In this document: positions 49,858-57,332 of the stretch, piece by piece
Layout: every line of letters begins with the position of its first letter
Position numbering within the stretch: the stretch's first letter is position 1
Source: Flavobacterium geliluteum
Lineage (GTDB): Bacteria; Bacteroidota; Bacteroidia; Flavobacteriales; Flavobacteriaceae
NCBI RefSeq assembly: GCF_017948595.1
Contig: NZ_JAGFBV010000029.1
Span: 1 to 57,332 of the forward strand
Direction of reading: 5' to 3'
Length of the DNA stretch: 57,332 bases
The notes under the pieces: generated by a model
Told to the model about the DNA's origin: nothing
The model's input: the letters and a program-made list of their open reading frames with translations, nothing else
The model's database searches: none
Position numbers and translations under genes: made by a program

Positions 49858-50220
49858 TTATTGTATCAATTCGTTTACCTGTTCTACTAATTTTTTTATC
49901 GAAAAAGGTTTTACCACATACAGGTCAGCCCCTAATGCAAGTCCTTTTTCAATATTTTTTTGTTTGTTTTTTGCCGAAAGGAAAATGACTTTGCAATGCT
50001 GTAGCCTGCTGTCTTTTTTGATTTCTTCTAATGTGGCGAATCCGTCAACCATTGGCATCATGACATCCAAAATAATTAAATCCGGAAGCTGTTTTTCAAG
50101 AATATCCAGTGCTTCCTGACCGTCACGAGCAATAAAAACTTCAAAATTATTTTTTTTAAAAGTATACTCAAGCGACATTACAATATTGGGTTCGTCATCT
50201 ACAATTAAAATTTTCTTCAT
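49858..50220 (-). CDS. Single-domain response regulator (CheY-like)
   Basis: A 120-residue receiver with no output domain. Acidic pocket Asp8/Asp9, phosphoacceptor Asp52 (LDVMMP), switch Ser82 (FLSAK) and Lys104 (VVKPF) are all present. The start overlaps the stop of the upstream SSF histidine kinase by 4 bases, so the pair is translationally coupled. Since it has no DNA-binding domain, its output must be by protein contact or an unlinked partner. Confidence 0.94.
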   Translation of the reverse strand: MKKILIVDDEPNIVMSLEYTFKKNNFEVFIARDGQEALDILEKQLPDLIILDVMMPMVDGFATLEEIKKDSRLQHCKVIFLSAKNKQKNIEKGLALGADLYVVKPFSIKKLVEQVNELIQ

Positions 50221-52928
50221 ATCGATATGCTTTCAGTGGTCTTGTAATTAGGTAATGTAAAAACAAATGTAGCACCATTATTATCGGTGTCTTCTGTCCA
50301 GATTTTCCCTTTATGATGTTCTATAATTTGTTTGCAGATCGCAAGTCCTAGCCCGCTTCCAATGGGTTTTTTTACATTTTGATCTCGCGATTGATAGAAT
50401 TTGTCAAAAATAGATTCCATTTCTTCTTTTTTAATTCCTTTTCCATTATTATGAATTTTAATCACCACATTCTGAGTGTTTTCAAGTATGCTAATAGTGA
50501 TTTTTCCTTCCTTTTCCGAACAAAATTTTATAGCATTTGAAAGTAGATTATGAATAACCTGAATAATTCTTTCTTCGTCATAAAAAGCTTTTATTTCGCT
50601 TGACGAAGCTTTTACTTCAATACTAATATTTTTATTTTTTATTAATTGGTTAAGGGATGCCAAAGTGTTTTTAATTGTTATTGACAGATCATTTTTAGAA
50701 AGATGAAGTTTTTGTTTCCCTGTTTCAAATTTCTCTAAGTCTAAAATTTTGTCAATCAGGCGATTCAGTCGGTCAGATTCGGTAATAATGCTTTTTAAAA
50801 ATTGCTTTCTTATTTCTTGCGGAATCTCATCATCGTCATGCAAAATTTCGCTCGCAGCACGAATGGCCGTAATTGGCGTTCGTAATTCATGGGTTACAGT
50901 GTCCAGAAATTCATCTTTTTGAATGTCTTTATTAATGAGTTGCTCATTGGCTACTTTTAATTTTTCAGAAATGGTTTTTAATTCTCTTGAAGTATCCGTT
51001 AGCTTTTTATTAATAATAATATTTTCTTTCGATTCTTCCAGAATTCTAAGCACTTCCGGCAGGCTAATTTTGTCTTCCTGTATGACATTTGCTATTAAAA
51101 TTTTAGCGGAAGCTGTACCAATATGACCCGTAAGTAAGTTTTCGGCAAATTTGATAAATCGCGCATCTGCAGTATTATCGTTTTTGTCTATGTTGTATTT
51201 CAAGTTAAAAATAGTAAGCGCTCGTCTTGTTCTTGACTCTCCTAGAAATCGCTCTAAAACTTTCTGAATGTCAGATATATAAGCAATTCCTTTCCATACA
51301 AAAGCATTTTCGTGATTGGTGATGTATTGGTCAATATCTACAAACATTTCGGCATAATTACGTTCTCTGTAATTGCCTCTCAAACTTACCGAAACGGCTA
51401 AATAACTCATGGTGTTTAAGAGCATGCTCCAGAAAAAAGCATGCTGGATAGGGTCTAAATAATCCAATCCTAAAATATGAAATGGTTTGAGTAATGTAAT
51501 TCCCCAAGGTCCTGATTGAATAAAGGTGCTTGACGATTTTGTTATGCCAATGGCGTACGGAATCAATATGGTGTAAAGACAGACTAAAAAACCTAAGATG
51601 ATTCCGGTTACCGCTCCTTTTTTTGAACCTCTTCGCCAGAATAGTGCGCCAAAAAAAGAAGGAGCCAATTGTGCAATGACGACAAACGACACCAAGCCAA
51701 TGGAAACCAAGGAATAGTCTAAAACGAAACCTCTGTAAATGGCATACGCTACAATTATCAGTAAAAAAATCCCTATTTTTCTGCTATTAACAATGCGTTT
51801 GCTGTTTTTTTCCTGAGAAATATCTTTTAGTGAACCTATAAACCCATAGGGAATAAGAAGGTTGTTGCTCAGCATTGTTGCCAATGAAATAGAAGACACA
51901 ATAATCATAGAAATGGCTGCTGAAAAACCGCCAAGAAAAACCAATACTGTCAAGAATTTATTATCAAAATATTGCGGAATGAGCAACGAATAAGTATCTG
52001 AATTGAATCCTTTACCTTCAAAAAGAATGTTGCCTCCCCACGCAATAGGATAAATAAAAATATTAAACAATAAAAGGTATAATGGAAAAAGCCAAATTGC
52101 GGTCTGAATGTGTCTTTCTTTGTTATTTTCAATAATTGCTGTATGAAATTGTCTTGGCAATAAAAAAATAGCAAACATTGACAAAATGCAAAGGAAGAAC
52201 CAGTTAATGGCTTGCGAGAGTCCTCCAATCGTATTTTTTTTATCAAAATTTTCCAATAAAGATGCTTTGGCGTAAATATCGTCAAATCCATCAAAAACAA
52301 AAAAGGTAATGTAGCTGCCAATTATCAAAAAGAAAATCAATTTTAGGATCGATTCTATGGCAACTGCCGTAACGATACCGCGTCTTTTTTCTGAGGCGTC
52401 TACATATTTTGTTCCGTAATAGGAAGCAAATAAAGCCAAAGCAATACAAACATAGGTGGTAGTATCTGTAAAAATATTAGAACTCGCCTGCGTTTTAGTA
52501 ACAATATAAAAGGTGTCAGAAATTGATTTTAGCTGTAAAGAAATATAAGGTAAGATTCCGAATAAGCAAATAATGGTGACCAAGGCTCCCAGAAATCTAC
52601 TGTTTCCGTATCGTAAAGAAATAAAATCTGCAATGCTTGAAATTTTATTTACTCTCGAAATTCGGATAATTCTCTTGAGAATAATCATCCAGGTGGGTAT
52701 CACTAAAATGGGGCCTATATAAATGGGTAAATAACCCAAGCCAGATTCTGCAGCAACACCAATACTTCCGTAATAGGTCCAGGCTGTGCAGTATACCGCT
52801 AATGAAAAAGAGTAGATATAGGCATTATTTGTCCATTTAGAGTGGCTTCTTTTTTCAGACCAATATGCAATGTAAAAAAGAATCGATAAATAGAGCACCA
52901 ATATTAATAAAAGTTCAATGCTACTCAT
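50217..52928 (-). CDS. SSF-type sensor histidine kinase (CbrA-like)
   Basis: A 903-residue membrane kinase. The N-terminal about 500 residues form a sodium:solute symporter fold (13 helices; SIADFISLRYGNSRFLGALVTIICLFGILPYISLQLKS and GFSAAISMIIVSSISLATMLSNNLLIPY). A linker follows, then a HisKA domain with His680 in HELRTPITA. The ATPase domain has NLLSNAIKFC (N box) and GSGLGLAIC (G2 box). Such fusions (CbrA-type) sense or transport an amino or carboxylic acid and control carbon use; the ligand here is unknown. The small membrane protein upstream overlaps its start by 8 bases. Confidence 0.92.
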   Translation of the reverse strand: MSSIELLLILVLYLSILFYIAYWSEKRSHSKWTNNAYIYSFSLAVYCTAWTYYGSIGVAAESGLGYLPIYIGPILVIPTWMIILKRIIRISRVNKISSIADFISLRYGNSRFLGALVTIICLFGILPYISLQLKSISDTFYIVTKTQASSNIFTDTTTYVCIALALFASYYGTKYVDASEKRRGIVTAVAIESILKLIFFLIIGSYITFFVFDGFDDIYAKASLLENFDKKNTIGGLSQAINWFFLCILSMFAIFLLPRQFHTAIIENNKERHIQTAIWLFPLYLLLFNIFIYPIAWGGNILFEGKGFNSDTYSLLIPQYFDNKFLTVLVFLGGFSAAISMIIVSSISLATMLSNNLLIPYGFIGSLKDISQEKNSKRIVNSRKIGIFLLIIVAYAIYRGFVLDYSLVSIGLVSFVVIAQLAPSFFGALFWRRGSKKGAVTGIILGFLVCLYTILIPYAIGITKSSSTFIQSGPWGITLLKPFHILGLDYLDPIQHAFFWSMLLNTMSYLAVSVSLRGNYRERNYAEMFVDIDQYITNHENAFVWKGIAYISDIQKVLERFLGESRTRRALTIFNLKYNIDKNDNTADARFIKFAENLLTGHIGTASAKILIANVIQEDKISLPEVLRILEESKENIIINKKLTDTSRELKTISEKLKVANEQLINKDIQKDEFLDTVTHELRTPITAIRAASEILHDDDEIPQEIRKQFLKSIITESDRLNRLIDKILDLEKFETGKQKLHLSKNDLSITIKNTLASLNQLIKNKNISIEVKASSSEIKAFYDEERIIQVIHNLLSNAIKFCSEKEGKITISILENTQNVVIKIHNNGKGIKKEEMESIFDKFYQSRDQNVKKPIGSGLGLAICKQIIEHHKGKIWTEDTDNNGATFVFTLPNYKTTESISI

Positions 52929-53115
52929 AATATCTCTTTATGATTAGGTAAGATATGGCAATCGAAAAAATCCATGCCGAAAAGATGTAAATATAGATGA
53001 TTGGGAATCCAAAAAGTGATTTTGAACTATCAAATAGCAGCAACAACGGTACGTTCATTGCTAATAACATTAGCAGTGAAAGGATAACCAATTTTTGTTC
53101 GTGTCTCTTTTTCAT
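52921..53115 (-). CDS. Small membrane protein coupled to the SSF kinase
   Basis: A 64-residue protein with two hydrophobic helices (LVILSLLMLLAMNVPLLLLF and IIYIYIFSAWIFSIAISYLII), beginning MKKRHEQK at 53115. A longer frame from 53142 adds nine residues, but the start at 53115 places a basic cluster just before helix 1 as in small membrane subunits. It overlaps the kinase start by 8 bases. Small two-helix partners (DUF3311-like) accompany many SSF transporters; the same role here is inferred. Confidence 0.65.
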   Translation of the reverse strand: MKKRHEQKLVILSLLMLLAMNVPLLLLFDSSKSLFGFPIIYIYIFSAWIFSIAISYLIIKRYYE

Positions 53116-53195
53116 AAGAAGATGCTGTTTACTTGGTAGCAAAATTTGCTTAATTTCTTAAAGATAATCTACTTAAATCTGTGTTTTTTATTTAA

Positions 53196-53232
53196 AAATA
53201 GACAGCCTCCACCAATATAGGCAGAGACTGTT
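53196..53232 (-). terminator. Terminator of the MFS operon
   Basis: A 12-bp stem with three wobble pairs (53202-53213 with 53220-53231) is followed by TATTTTTAAA on the minus strand, 14 bases after the stop of the small membrane gene. Confidence 0.6.
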
Positions 53233-53245
53233 CTATTGGGGCAAT

Positions 53246-53473
53246 TTAATTATTTTTTTCGTCATAATCACCCATTAAGGCATAATAGCCAAAGGTTCCT
53301 AATCCTAAAACGATTAAGGGTGTGAGTACAAAAAGGATAATAATTCCGAATACTAAATCCTCTTGTTTTCCTGACATAAATTTGGGTAATCCAAAAGTAA
53401 AGATGCAAAAATAAGCTGCAGCTACTGCTAATGCGATCCAAACTAATCCTAAAACTCTTTTTATCTGATTCAT
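53246..53473 (-). CDS. Small two-helix membrane protein (DUF6814-like)
   Basis: A 75-residue protein with two long hydrophobic helices: VLGLVWIALAVAAAYFCIFTFG and LVFGIIILFVLTPLIVLGLGTFGYYALMG. It is followed by an acidic tail GDYDEKNN. It lies 11 bases after the MHS transporter stop. I believe this corresponds to DUF6814, a small protein found beside such transporters, but the family label is from memory. It could be a transporter accessory subunit. Confidence 0.6.
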   Translation of the reverse strand: MNQIKRVLGLVWIALAVAAAYFCIFTFGLPKFMSGKQEDLVFGIIILFVLTPLIVLGLGTFGYYALMGDYDEKNN

Positions 53474-53484
53474 AGCTGTGTTTT

Positions 53485-55020
53485 TTATACGTGAGCGTTT
53501 TTATCTTTATTTTTAATGTAAACCATTCCGATTATAAAGGATACCGAAGCAATAATAATTGGATACCAGAGTCCTTCGAGATAGAATTCTGTATGGCCTA
53601 AATCTTTTGCATTGGTCACAAAATAGGTTGAAATAGCAGGCAGTAATCCTCCAAAAATTCCATTTCCTACGTGATACGGTAATGACATCGATGTATATCT
53701 AATTTTTACAGGAAACATTTCTACCAGAAACGCTGCAATCGGCCCATATACCATCGTAACAAACAATACTTGTACAAATACTAAAAATATCAAAGCCCAA
53801 TTGTCACTGGAGTTAATCTTTATTGTGGTTTTGGTTTCTATTTTTGGTTTGCCATCGACAATTTTAGCCACACCATTTTCTAAAGATACCGTTTTTATCT
53901 CTACCAATTTTGTTCCGTCTGTGTACTCTTTGTTGGTAGTATAAATAGAGTCTGATGTTTGTTTTTTGTTTTCTTTTAATTCGGCAAGTAGTGTGGTTTT
54001 TTCGACTATTTCAGTTTTATTTTTCACAGATGTGGTTTCGTACATTTGTTTATAGATAGGTCTGTACAAGAGAATGGCCATTAACATTCCGCCCATCATG
54101 ATGTATTTTCTACCCACTTTGTCACTCAGCCATCCAAAAACGATAAAGAAAGGTGTGCCGATAATCAGAGCGATTCCGAGTAAAGTATCTACCTGAGAGG
54201 AGTCGATAGACATAACGGTTTTCATGAAACTCATGGCATAAAATTGGCCGGTATACCAAACAACACCTTGTCCCATTGTTGCTCCAAATAAAGCCAACAA
54301 TACAAATTTTAAGTTATAACGATTTCCAAAACTTTCCTTTAATGGATTGGTACTTGTTTTTCCTTCACTTTTCGCTTTAGCGAAAACAGGAGATTCATGC
54401 ATGTTTTTTCGAATAATATACGAAACTCCAACCATGATGATCGAAACCCAAAACGGGACTCTCCATCCCCATTCATCAAATTGTTCAGGTGTAAGAATGT
54501 TTCTTGTGGCTAAAATGACCATCAAAGAAATAAATAACCCTACCGTTGCCGTAGTCTGAATCCACGAAGTCCAGTATCCTCTTTGTCCAACTGGCGCATG
54601 CTCGGCGACATAAGTTGCTGCTCCGCCATATTCGCCTCCCAAAGCAAGACCTTGTAGCAAACGAAGAATCAGAACTAATAAAGGGGCCATAAAACCAATG
54701 GTTTCGTAACTGGGGATACATCCAATCAAGAAGGTGGCTCCGCCCATTAAAAGTAACGTTACCATAAAAGTGTATTTTCGACCAATTAAATCACCTAGTC
54801 TACCGAAGAAAAGTGCTCCAAAAGGGCGAACTACAAAACCTGCTGCAAATGTTGCCAGCGTAGACAAGAAAGCTGCCGTAGGATTATCTGACGGAAAAAA
54901 TTTAGTGGAAATGACAACAGCCAAACTTCCAAAGATGTAAAAATCGTACCATTCTATCATGGTTCCCATTGAGGATGCAGAAATGACTTTCCAAATTCCT
55001 TTTGTTGATTTAGTACTCAT
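53485..55020 (-). CDS. MFS transporter, metabolite:H+ symporter type
   Basis: A 511-residue inner-membrane permease of the MHS branch (KgtP/ProP/ShiA-like). It opens with SASSMGTMIEWYDFYIFG and has GRLGDLIGRKYTFM after helix 2, RLLQGLALGGEYGGAATYVAEHAP in helices 4-5, and GWLSDKVGRKYIMMGG after helix 7. Between helices 8 and 9 it carries an extra hydrophilic segment of about 85 residues (about 330-415, rich in Lys, Thr and Glu). Most MHS proteins are about 430-450 residues and lack this. It is 21 bases downstream of the porin gene. Carboxylates or similar are likely substrates. Confidence 0.88.
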   Translation of the reverse strand: MSTKSTKGIWKVISASSMGTMIEWYDFYIFGSLAVVISTKFFPSDNPTAAFLSTLATFAAGFVVRPFGALFFGRLGDLIGRKYTFMVTLLLMGGATFLIGCIPSYETIGFMAPLLVLILRLLQGLALGGEYGGAATYVAEHAPVGQRGYWTSWIQTTATVGLFISLMVILATRNILTPEQFDEWGWRVPFWVSIIMVGVSYIIRKNMHESPVFAKAKSEGKTSTNPLKESFGNRYNLKFVLLALFGATMGQGVVWYTGQFYAMSFMKTVMSIDSSQVDTLLGIALIIGTPFFIVFGWLSDKVGRKYIMMGGMLMAILLYRPIYKQMYETTSVKNKTEIVEKTTLLAELKENKKQTSDSIYTTNKEYTDGTKLVEIKTVSLENGVAKIVDGKPKIETKTTIKINSSDNWALIFLVFVQVLFVTMVYGPIAAFLVEMFPVKIRYTSMSLPYHVGNGIFGGLLPAISTYFVTNAKDLGHTEFYLEGLWYPIIIASVSFIIGMVYIKNKDKNAHV

Positions 55021-55041
55021 AAATTATTTTTTTTAGTTAGT

Positions 55042-56421
55042 TTATAGATAGATTTGTAATTGCAGTATAAATTCTCCTTTTGATCCTGAAGTAGTTGAAG
55101 GTGTGGTATAAATGGGTCTTGTTGAATATTGTGCCGTTATTTTGGCGTGTTGACCGTCTAAGAAAAAGTTGGTTCCGAGATCAAATTGAGTACTTGATTT
55201 ATCTAATGCATCAAAACTTTTATAAGTAAAAGCTCCAAAAGGCTGCACCCGTACTTTTGGTTTTTCTGCTGCGCTGGGTAATAAAACACCCGCCTGTGTG
55301 TACCAGATGTTTCCAGATCCAATAGAAGGTTGTGCGTTTCCTGCTCCTGCCAATGCTCTGCTGCCAGTAAAACCTGGATCTGCAGTACCAATGTTCATAA
55401 TGCCTACGTTACGTAAATAATTAGGGCCAAAGTCGTAATCATAAAAAACACTGTAGGCAGTTACAGCCATTTTGTTTGTTTTGTTTCCAAGAGGCAAATC
55501 AAGAAAGACGTCAGCTGCAAAAAGATTGATGTTATGTTTACTGATGGTATTGTTAACCGAAGATCTTGTTCCGTCTGGTGCTGTATAAAAACCAGCCCCA
55601 ATATTAAATACTTTTTTGGTTCCTAAATAGCTTCCTACTTTGTAAGGCAGTAAATTGGATTCCTGATCTAAAAATTGATATTCAAAATAACCAGCTTTTG
55701 ACCATTTTGTATTCCCACTATTGTCAACAGCTACGGCCTCATCTGCGGTAATTGCGTTAGCCGGAACCAAGTTTGTAGCGTAAGGCTTGTTGTAGCTTAA
55801 ACGGTATTCTAATTTACCAAATTTACCTTTTGCAAACAACCCCATTTGTCTAGCAAACTGATCTGAGTTTTCTATTAACGGCCAGTTGAATATAGGGGCG
55901 TCTATGGTTAAGAAATTCAAGGTAGAAGCCATTGTTGATCTGGATAGTCCCATATAATAATGTAATCCTCCTCCAAGTGATAAACTAAATTTTTTATCTT
56001 TTTCGGGTAATACTAATGCGTATTCATTCCAGGCATCATGAAAAAACAGGCCAGGTTTTTTTCCGGCACCGTATCCACCAGTTCCCGTAGTTCCGGCAGC
56101 GCCACCATTGGTAAAGGTTTGGTTGTTGATACCAAAATGCGTTACAATCATGTATCTTTTAGACAATTGAGAGTAGGCCAGAAAACGTAATCGTCGGTTC
56201 CCGATATCGGTTCCGGTTGTAGTTGCTTCATTTCCAATCATTGTTCCGGGATTCATCTCTCCGGATCGAAACCATATTTGGTTCCACACAATAAATCGCA
56301 TGTATTTTGAACCATCTTCGTTCAAATTGAATTTCATTCCGCTACCGTAATCTGCAGAGCCTTGTGAAAAACTTTTCACAGACATTAAAAGTATTGCCGT
56401 GATAAAAAATATTTTTTTCAT
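55042..56421 (-). CDS. Outer-membrane porin
   Basis: A 459-residue predicted beta-barrel porin. A signal peptide (about 1-20, MKKIFFITAILLM...FS-Q) supports the start at 56421 over an ATG 14 codons upstream. The body is rich in Gly, Asn and aromatic-alternating strands (RFLAYSQLSKRYMIVTHFG, LEYRLSYNKPYATN, KITAQYSTRPIYTT) and ends GEFILQLQIYL, typical for a barrel closing strand. It is not SusC- or OmpA-like. With the MHS transporter 21 bases downstream it probably forms an uptake route across both membranes for one small substrate. Confidence 0.8.
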   Translation of the reverse strand: MKKIFFITAILLMSVKSFSQGSADYGSGMKFNLNEDGSKYMRFIVWNQIWFRSGEMNPGTMIGNEATTTGTDIGNRRLRFLAYSQLSKRYMIVTHFGINNQTFTNGGAAGTTGTGGYGAGKKPGLFFHDAWNEYALVLPEKDKKFSLSLGGGLHYYMGLSRSTMASTLNFLTIDAPIFNWPLIENSDQFARQMGLFAKGKFGKLEYRLSYNKPYATNLVPANAITADEAVAVDNSGNTKWSKAGYFEYQFLDQESNLLPYKVGSYLGTKKVFNIGAGFYTAPDGTRSSVNNTISKHNINLFAADVFLDLPLGNKTNKMAVTAYSVFYDYDFGPNYLRNVGIMNIGTADPGFTGSRALAGAGNAQPSIGSGNIWYTQAGVLLPSAAEKPKVRVQPFGAFTYKSFDALDKSSTQFDLGTNFFLDGQHAKITAQYSTRPIYTTPSTTSGSKGEFILQLQIYL

Positions 56422-56520
56422 AAATAAAATTTTGGTTACGATCGTTAGTAAATAAAGTACCAAATTCTATTATTTTATTAGGAAAAAAAATTTAGATATA
56501 TTTTTGTGTAAAAGGTATAG

Positions 56521-56940
56521 TTAGTCCTTGAATCTTTCCCATTTTATCAGCATAAATTTGTCTCCAAGTTCTGTAATAATCATTCCTGCTCCGGATAATA
56601 ATGCTTTGTTTTTAAGGTATTCAATAAGTTCTAAATGACTTAAAATCTTATAAGTAGGGTGGTAGTTGGCATGTGAAGGTTTTTTTATGTTAAAGGTTTT
56701 TACCCAATTGCTTATCGTAACATGAGAAACGCCAATAATGCGTTCTATTTCACGAAAACTAAGGCCTTCAAGATAAAGTTGCAATGCTTTGGAAACATAG
56801 TAATCATCTATCTTTTTTCCGATTTTATTAACGGTAAAAAAATAGTTGCATTTTTTACATAAATACCTTTGTTTACTATTAATGATGCCACTTTTTATGA
56901 TATGATTATCCTGGCATTTTGGGCATGATAAAATCTCCAT
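56521..56940 (-). CDS. Zinc-ribbon/HTH protein, InsA-like, probably domesticated
   Basis: A 139-residue protein. It has an N-terminal zinc ribbon with Cys6, Cys9, Cys28 and Cys31 (CPKC...CKKC) and a helix-turn-helix FREIERIIGVSHVTISNWVK (about 62-81), exactly as in IS1/IS1595-type transposase N-terminal modules. The C-terminal part (about 95-139, EYLKNKALLSGAGMIITEL) has no DDE acidic residues of a transposase, and no terminal repeats flank the gene. It is therefore more likely a DNA-binding regulator of the adjacent porin/MFS genes (inference). It is 58 bases upstream of the porin's longest frame and on the same strand. Confidence 0.7.
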   Translation of the reverse strand: MEILSCPKCQDNHIIKSGIINSKQRYLCKKCNYFFTVNKIGKKIDDYYVSKALQLYLEGLSFREIERIIGVSHVTISNWVKTFNIKKPSHANYHPTYKILSHLELIEYLKNKALLSGAGMIITELGDKFMLIKWERFKD

Positions 56941-57205
56941 GTATATATAATTTGCATAAATATACTAAATTAGCAATTATAATAAAGAGAATAACGCAAA
57001 TAAAAGAACTTTAATTTACGGGAATAAAATTTTTAAACCGTATTTATTGAGGTTTTTCTATTAATTTACGAAATTTTATTTTTTCGAGATATTCTTTTGC
57101 GAATAGGAAACATTGTAGGCGGATACTAAAAAATACATTCAAACTAAAGTAGTATATAGTCGAGTGTAAAATTTTAAACTTGATTTTAAAATTTACAAGA
57201 ATAAC

Positions 57206-57332
57206 GGATCAACACATATTGTTGTGGGGAAATATTAAAATCTAGATATTTGTATTTTCAAATTATACCCTAATGCAAGATTCTTTTATCGATATCCTTA
57301 AGTTGTTACTGCCTGAGATACTAGTAGACTAC
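57206..57332 (+). mobile_element. End of a second insertion-sequence copy (ISAon1-like), truncated by the window edge
   Basis: It is identical in reverse complement to 1-125 over 125 bases, then runs to the window end. The terminal bases GGATCAACACATATTG lie at the junction with chromosomal sequence at 57205/57206. The region 56941-57205, between the regulator and this element, holds no gene that I can support. Confidence 0.6.
57273..57332 (+). CDS. ISAon1-type transposase N-terminal region, partial
   Basis: ATG at 57273 opens a frame that runs off the window edge: 20 residues, MQDSFIDILKLLLPEILVDY, with no stop. It is the same as the frame at 58-1. It resembles the N-terminal region protein of ISAon1 family transposases, recalled from family members in Bacteroidota. 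Confidence 0.5.
   Translation, partial: MQDSFIDILKLLLPEILVDY

Noticed and set aside
56521..56940. Part of the insertion sequence at the right end
   Set aside because: The IS end begins at 57206 and reads outward; the zinc-ribbon/HTH gene lies 265 bases inside, on the other strand, without terminal repeats.
1..57332. Composite transposon carrying 57 kb between two IS copies
   Set aside because: The content is core chromosomal (tRNA, pckA, ruvC, mevalonate genes) with uniform composition, so mobilisation as one transposon is unlikely.

Overview
The window is a low-GC chromosomal segment from a member of the Bacteroidota, very probably Flavobacterium or a close relative. The evidence is the TTTG/TTG-N18-TAnnTTTG promoters, a SusC/SusD starch locus, a type IX secretion C-terminal domain on an amylase, an archaeal-type prenyltransferase beside mevalonate genes, and many short AT-rich intergenic word repeats. 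Identifications come from reading the proteins and recalling families; no database search was run.

Layout. Both ends run into the same insertion-sequence end: bases 1-125 and 57206-57330 are perfect reverse complements. Each starts an outward-reading frame that resembles an ISAon1-type transposase N-terminus. 200-6400: tRNA-Leu(TAG), M20 dipeptidase, MORN-like lipoprotein, saccharopine dehydrogenase-like enzyme, DUF423 protein and ATP-dependent PEP carboxykinase. 6650-10600: a phosphate-scavenging pair, beta-propeller phytase and its TonB-dependent receptor. 10860-14820: DUF4407, PH/SHOCT, MmcQ/YjbR, DUF4260, GNAT and cyclase-family genes. 14870-17650: hemW and ruvC, with two orphan genes (GxxExxY and four-helix bundle) in the gaps, each between its own imperfect inverted repeats. 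17740-23130: UPF0104 protein plus glycosyltransferase 2, small envelope proteins, DUF456, DUF937-like and RluB. 23400-27220: UbiA prenyltransferase, mevalonate kinase and diphosphomevalonate decarboxylase, with a toxin-antitoxin pair inserted between the last two. 27320-30690: TspO, a carboxypeptidase-regulatory-domain protein, a BaiN-type flavoprotein and a glycerophosphodiester phosphodiesterase.

30895-49781 is a complete maltose/starch utilisation locus built around a LacI regulator. The minus-strand arm encodes sugar MFS, beta-phosphoglucomutase, GH65 maltose phosphorylase, GH97 alpha-glucosidase and GH13 neopullulanase. The plus-strand arm encodes SusC, SusD, SusE/F and a T9SS-secreted GH13 amylase. 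The likely flow is surface amylase, then SusCDE binding and import, periplasmic GH13/GH97 hydrolysis, MFS uptake of maltose, phosphorolysis by GH65 and isomerisation by beta-PGM. Dyads at 39681-39699 and 41000-41018 are candidate operators for the two arms.

49858-56940 is a minus-strand set: response regulator, SSF-type sensor histidine kinase with a small membrane partner, a small membrane protein, an MHS-type MFS transporter, a porin, and a zinc-ribbon/HTH protein that looks like a domesticated IS1-type InsA. It reads as an uptake and sensing module for a small carboxylate-like nutrient (inference).

The most unusual theme is the intercistronic gaps. At least nine are filled by short-word repeats, mostly as inverted pairs and usually with a different word at each gap. 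They abut the neighbouring genes, sometimes supply the upstream gene's stop codon, and in two cases enclose a small orphan gene. One such word appears to have entered the glycosyltransferase coding sequence in frame.
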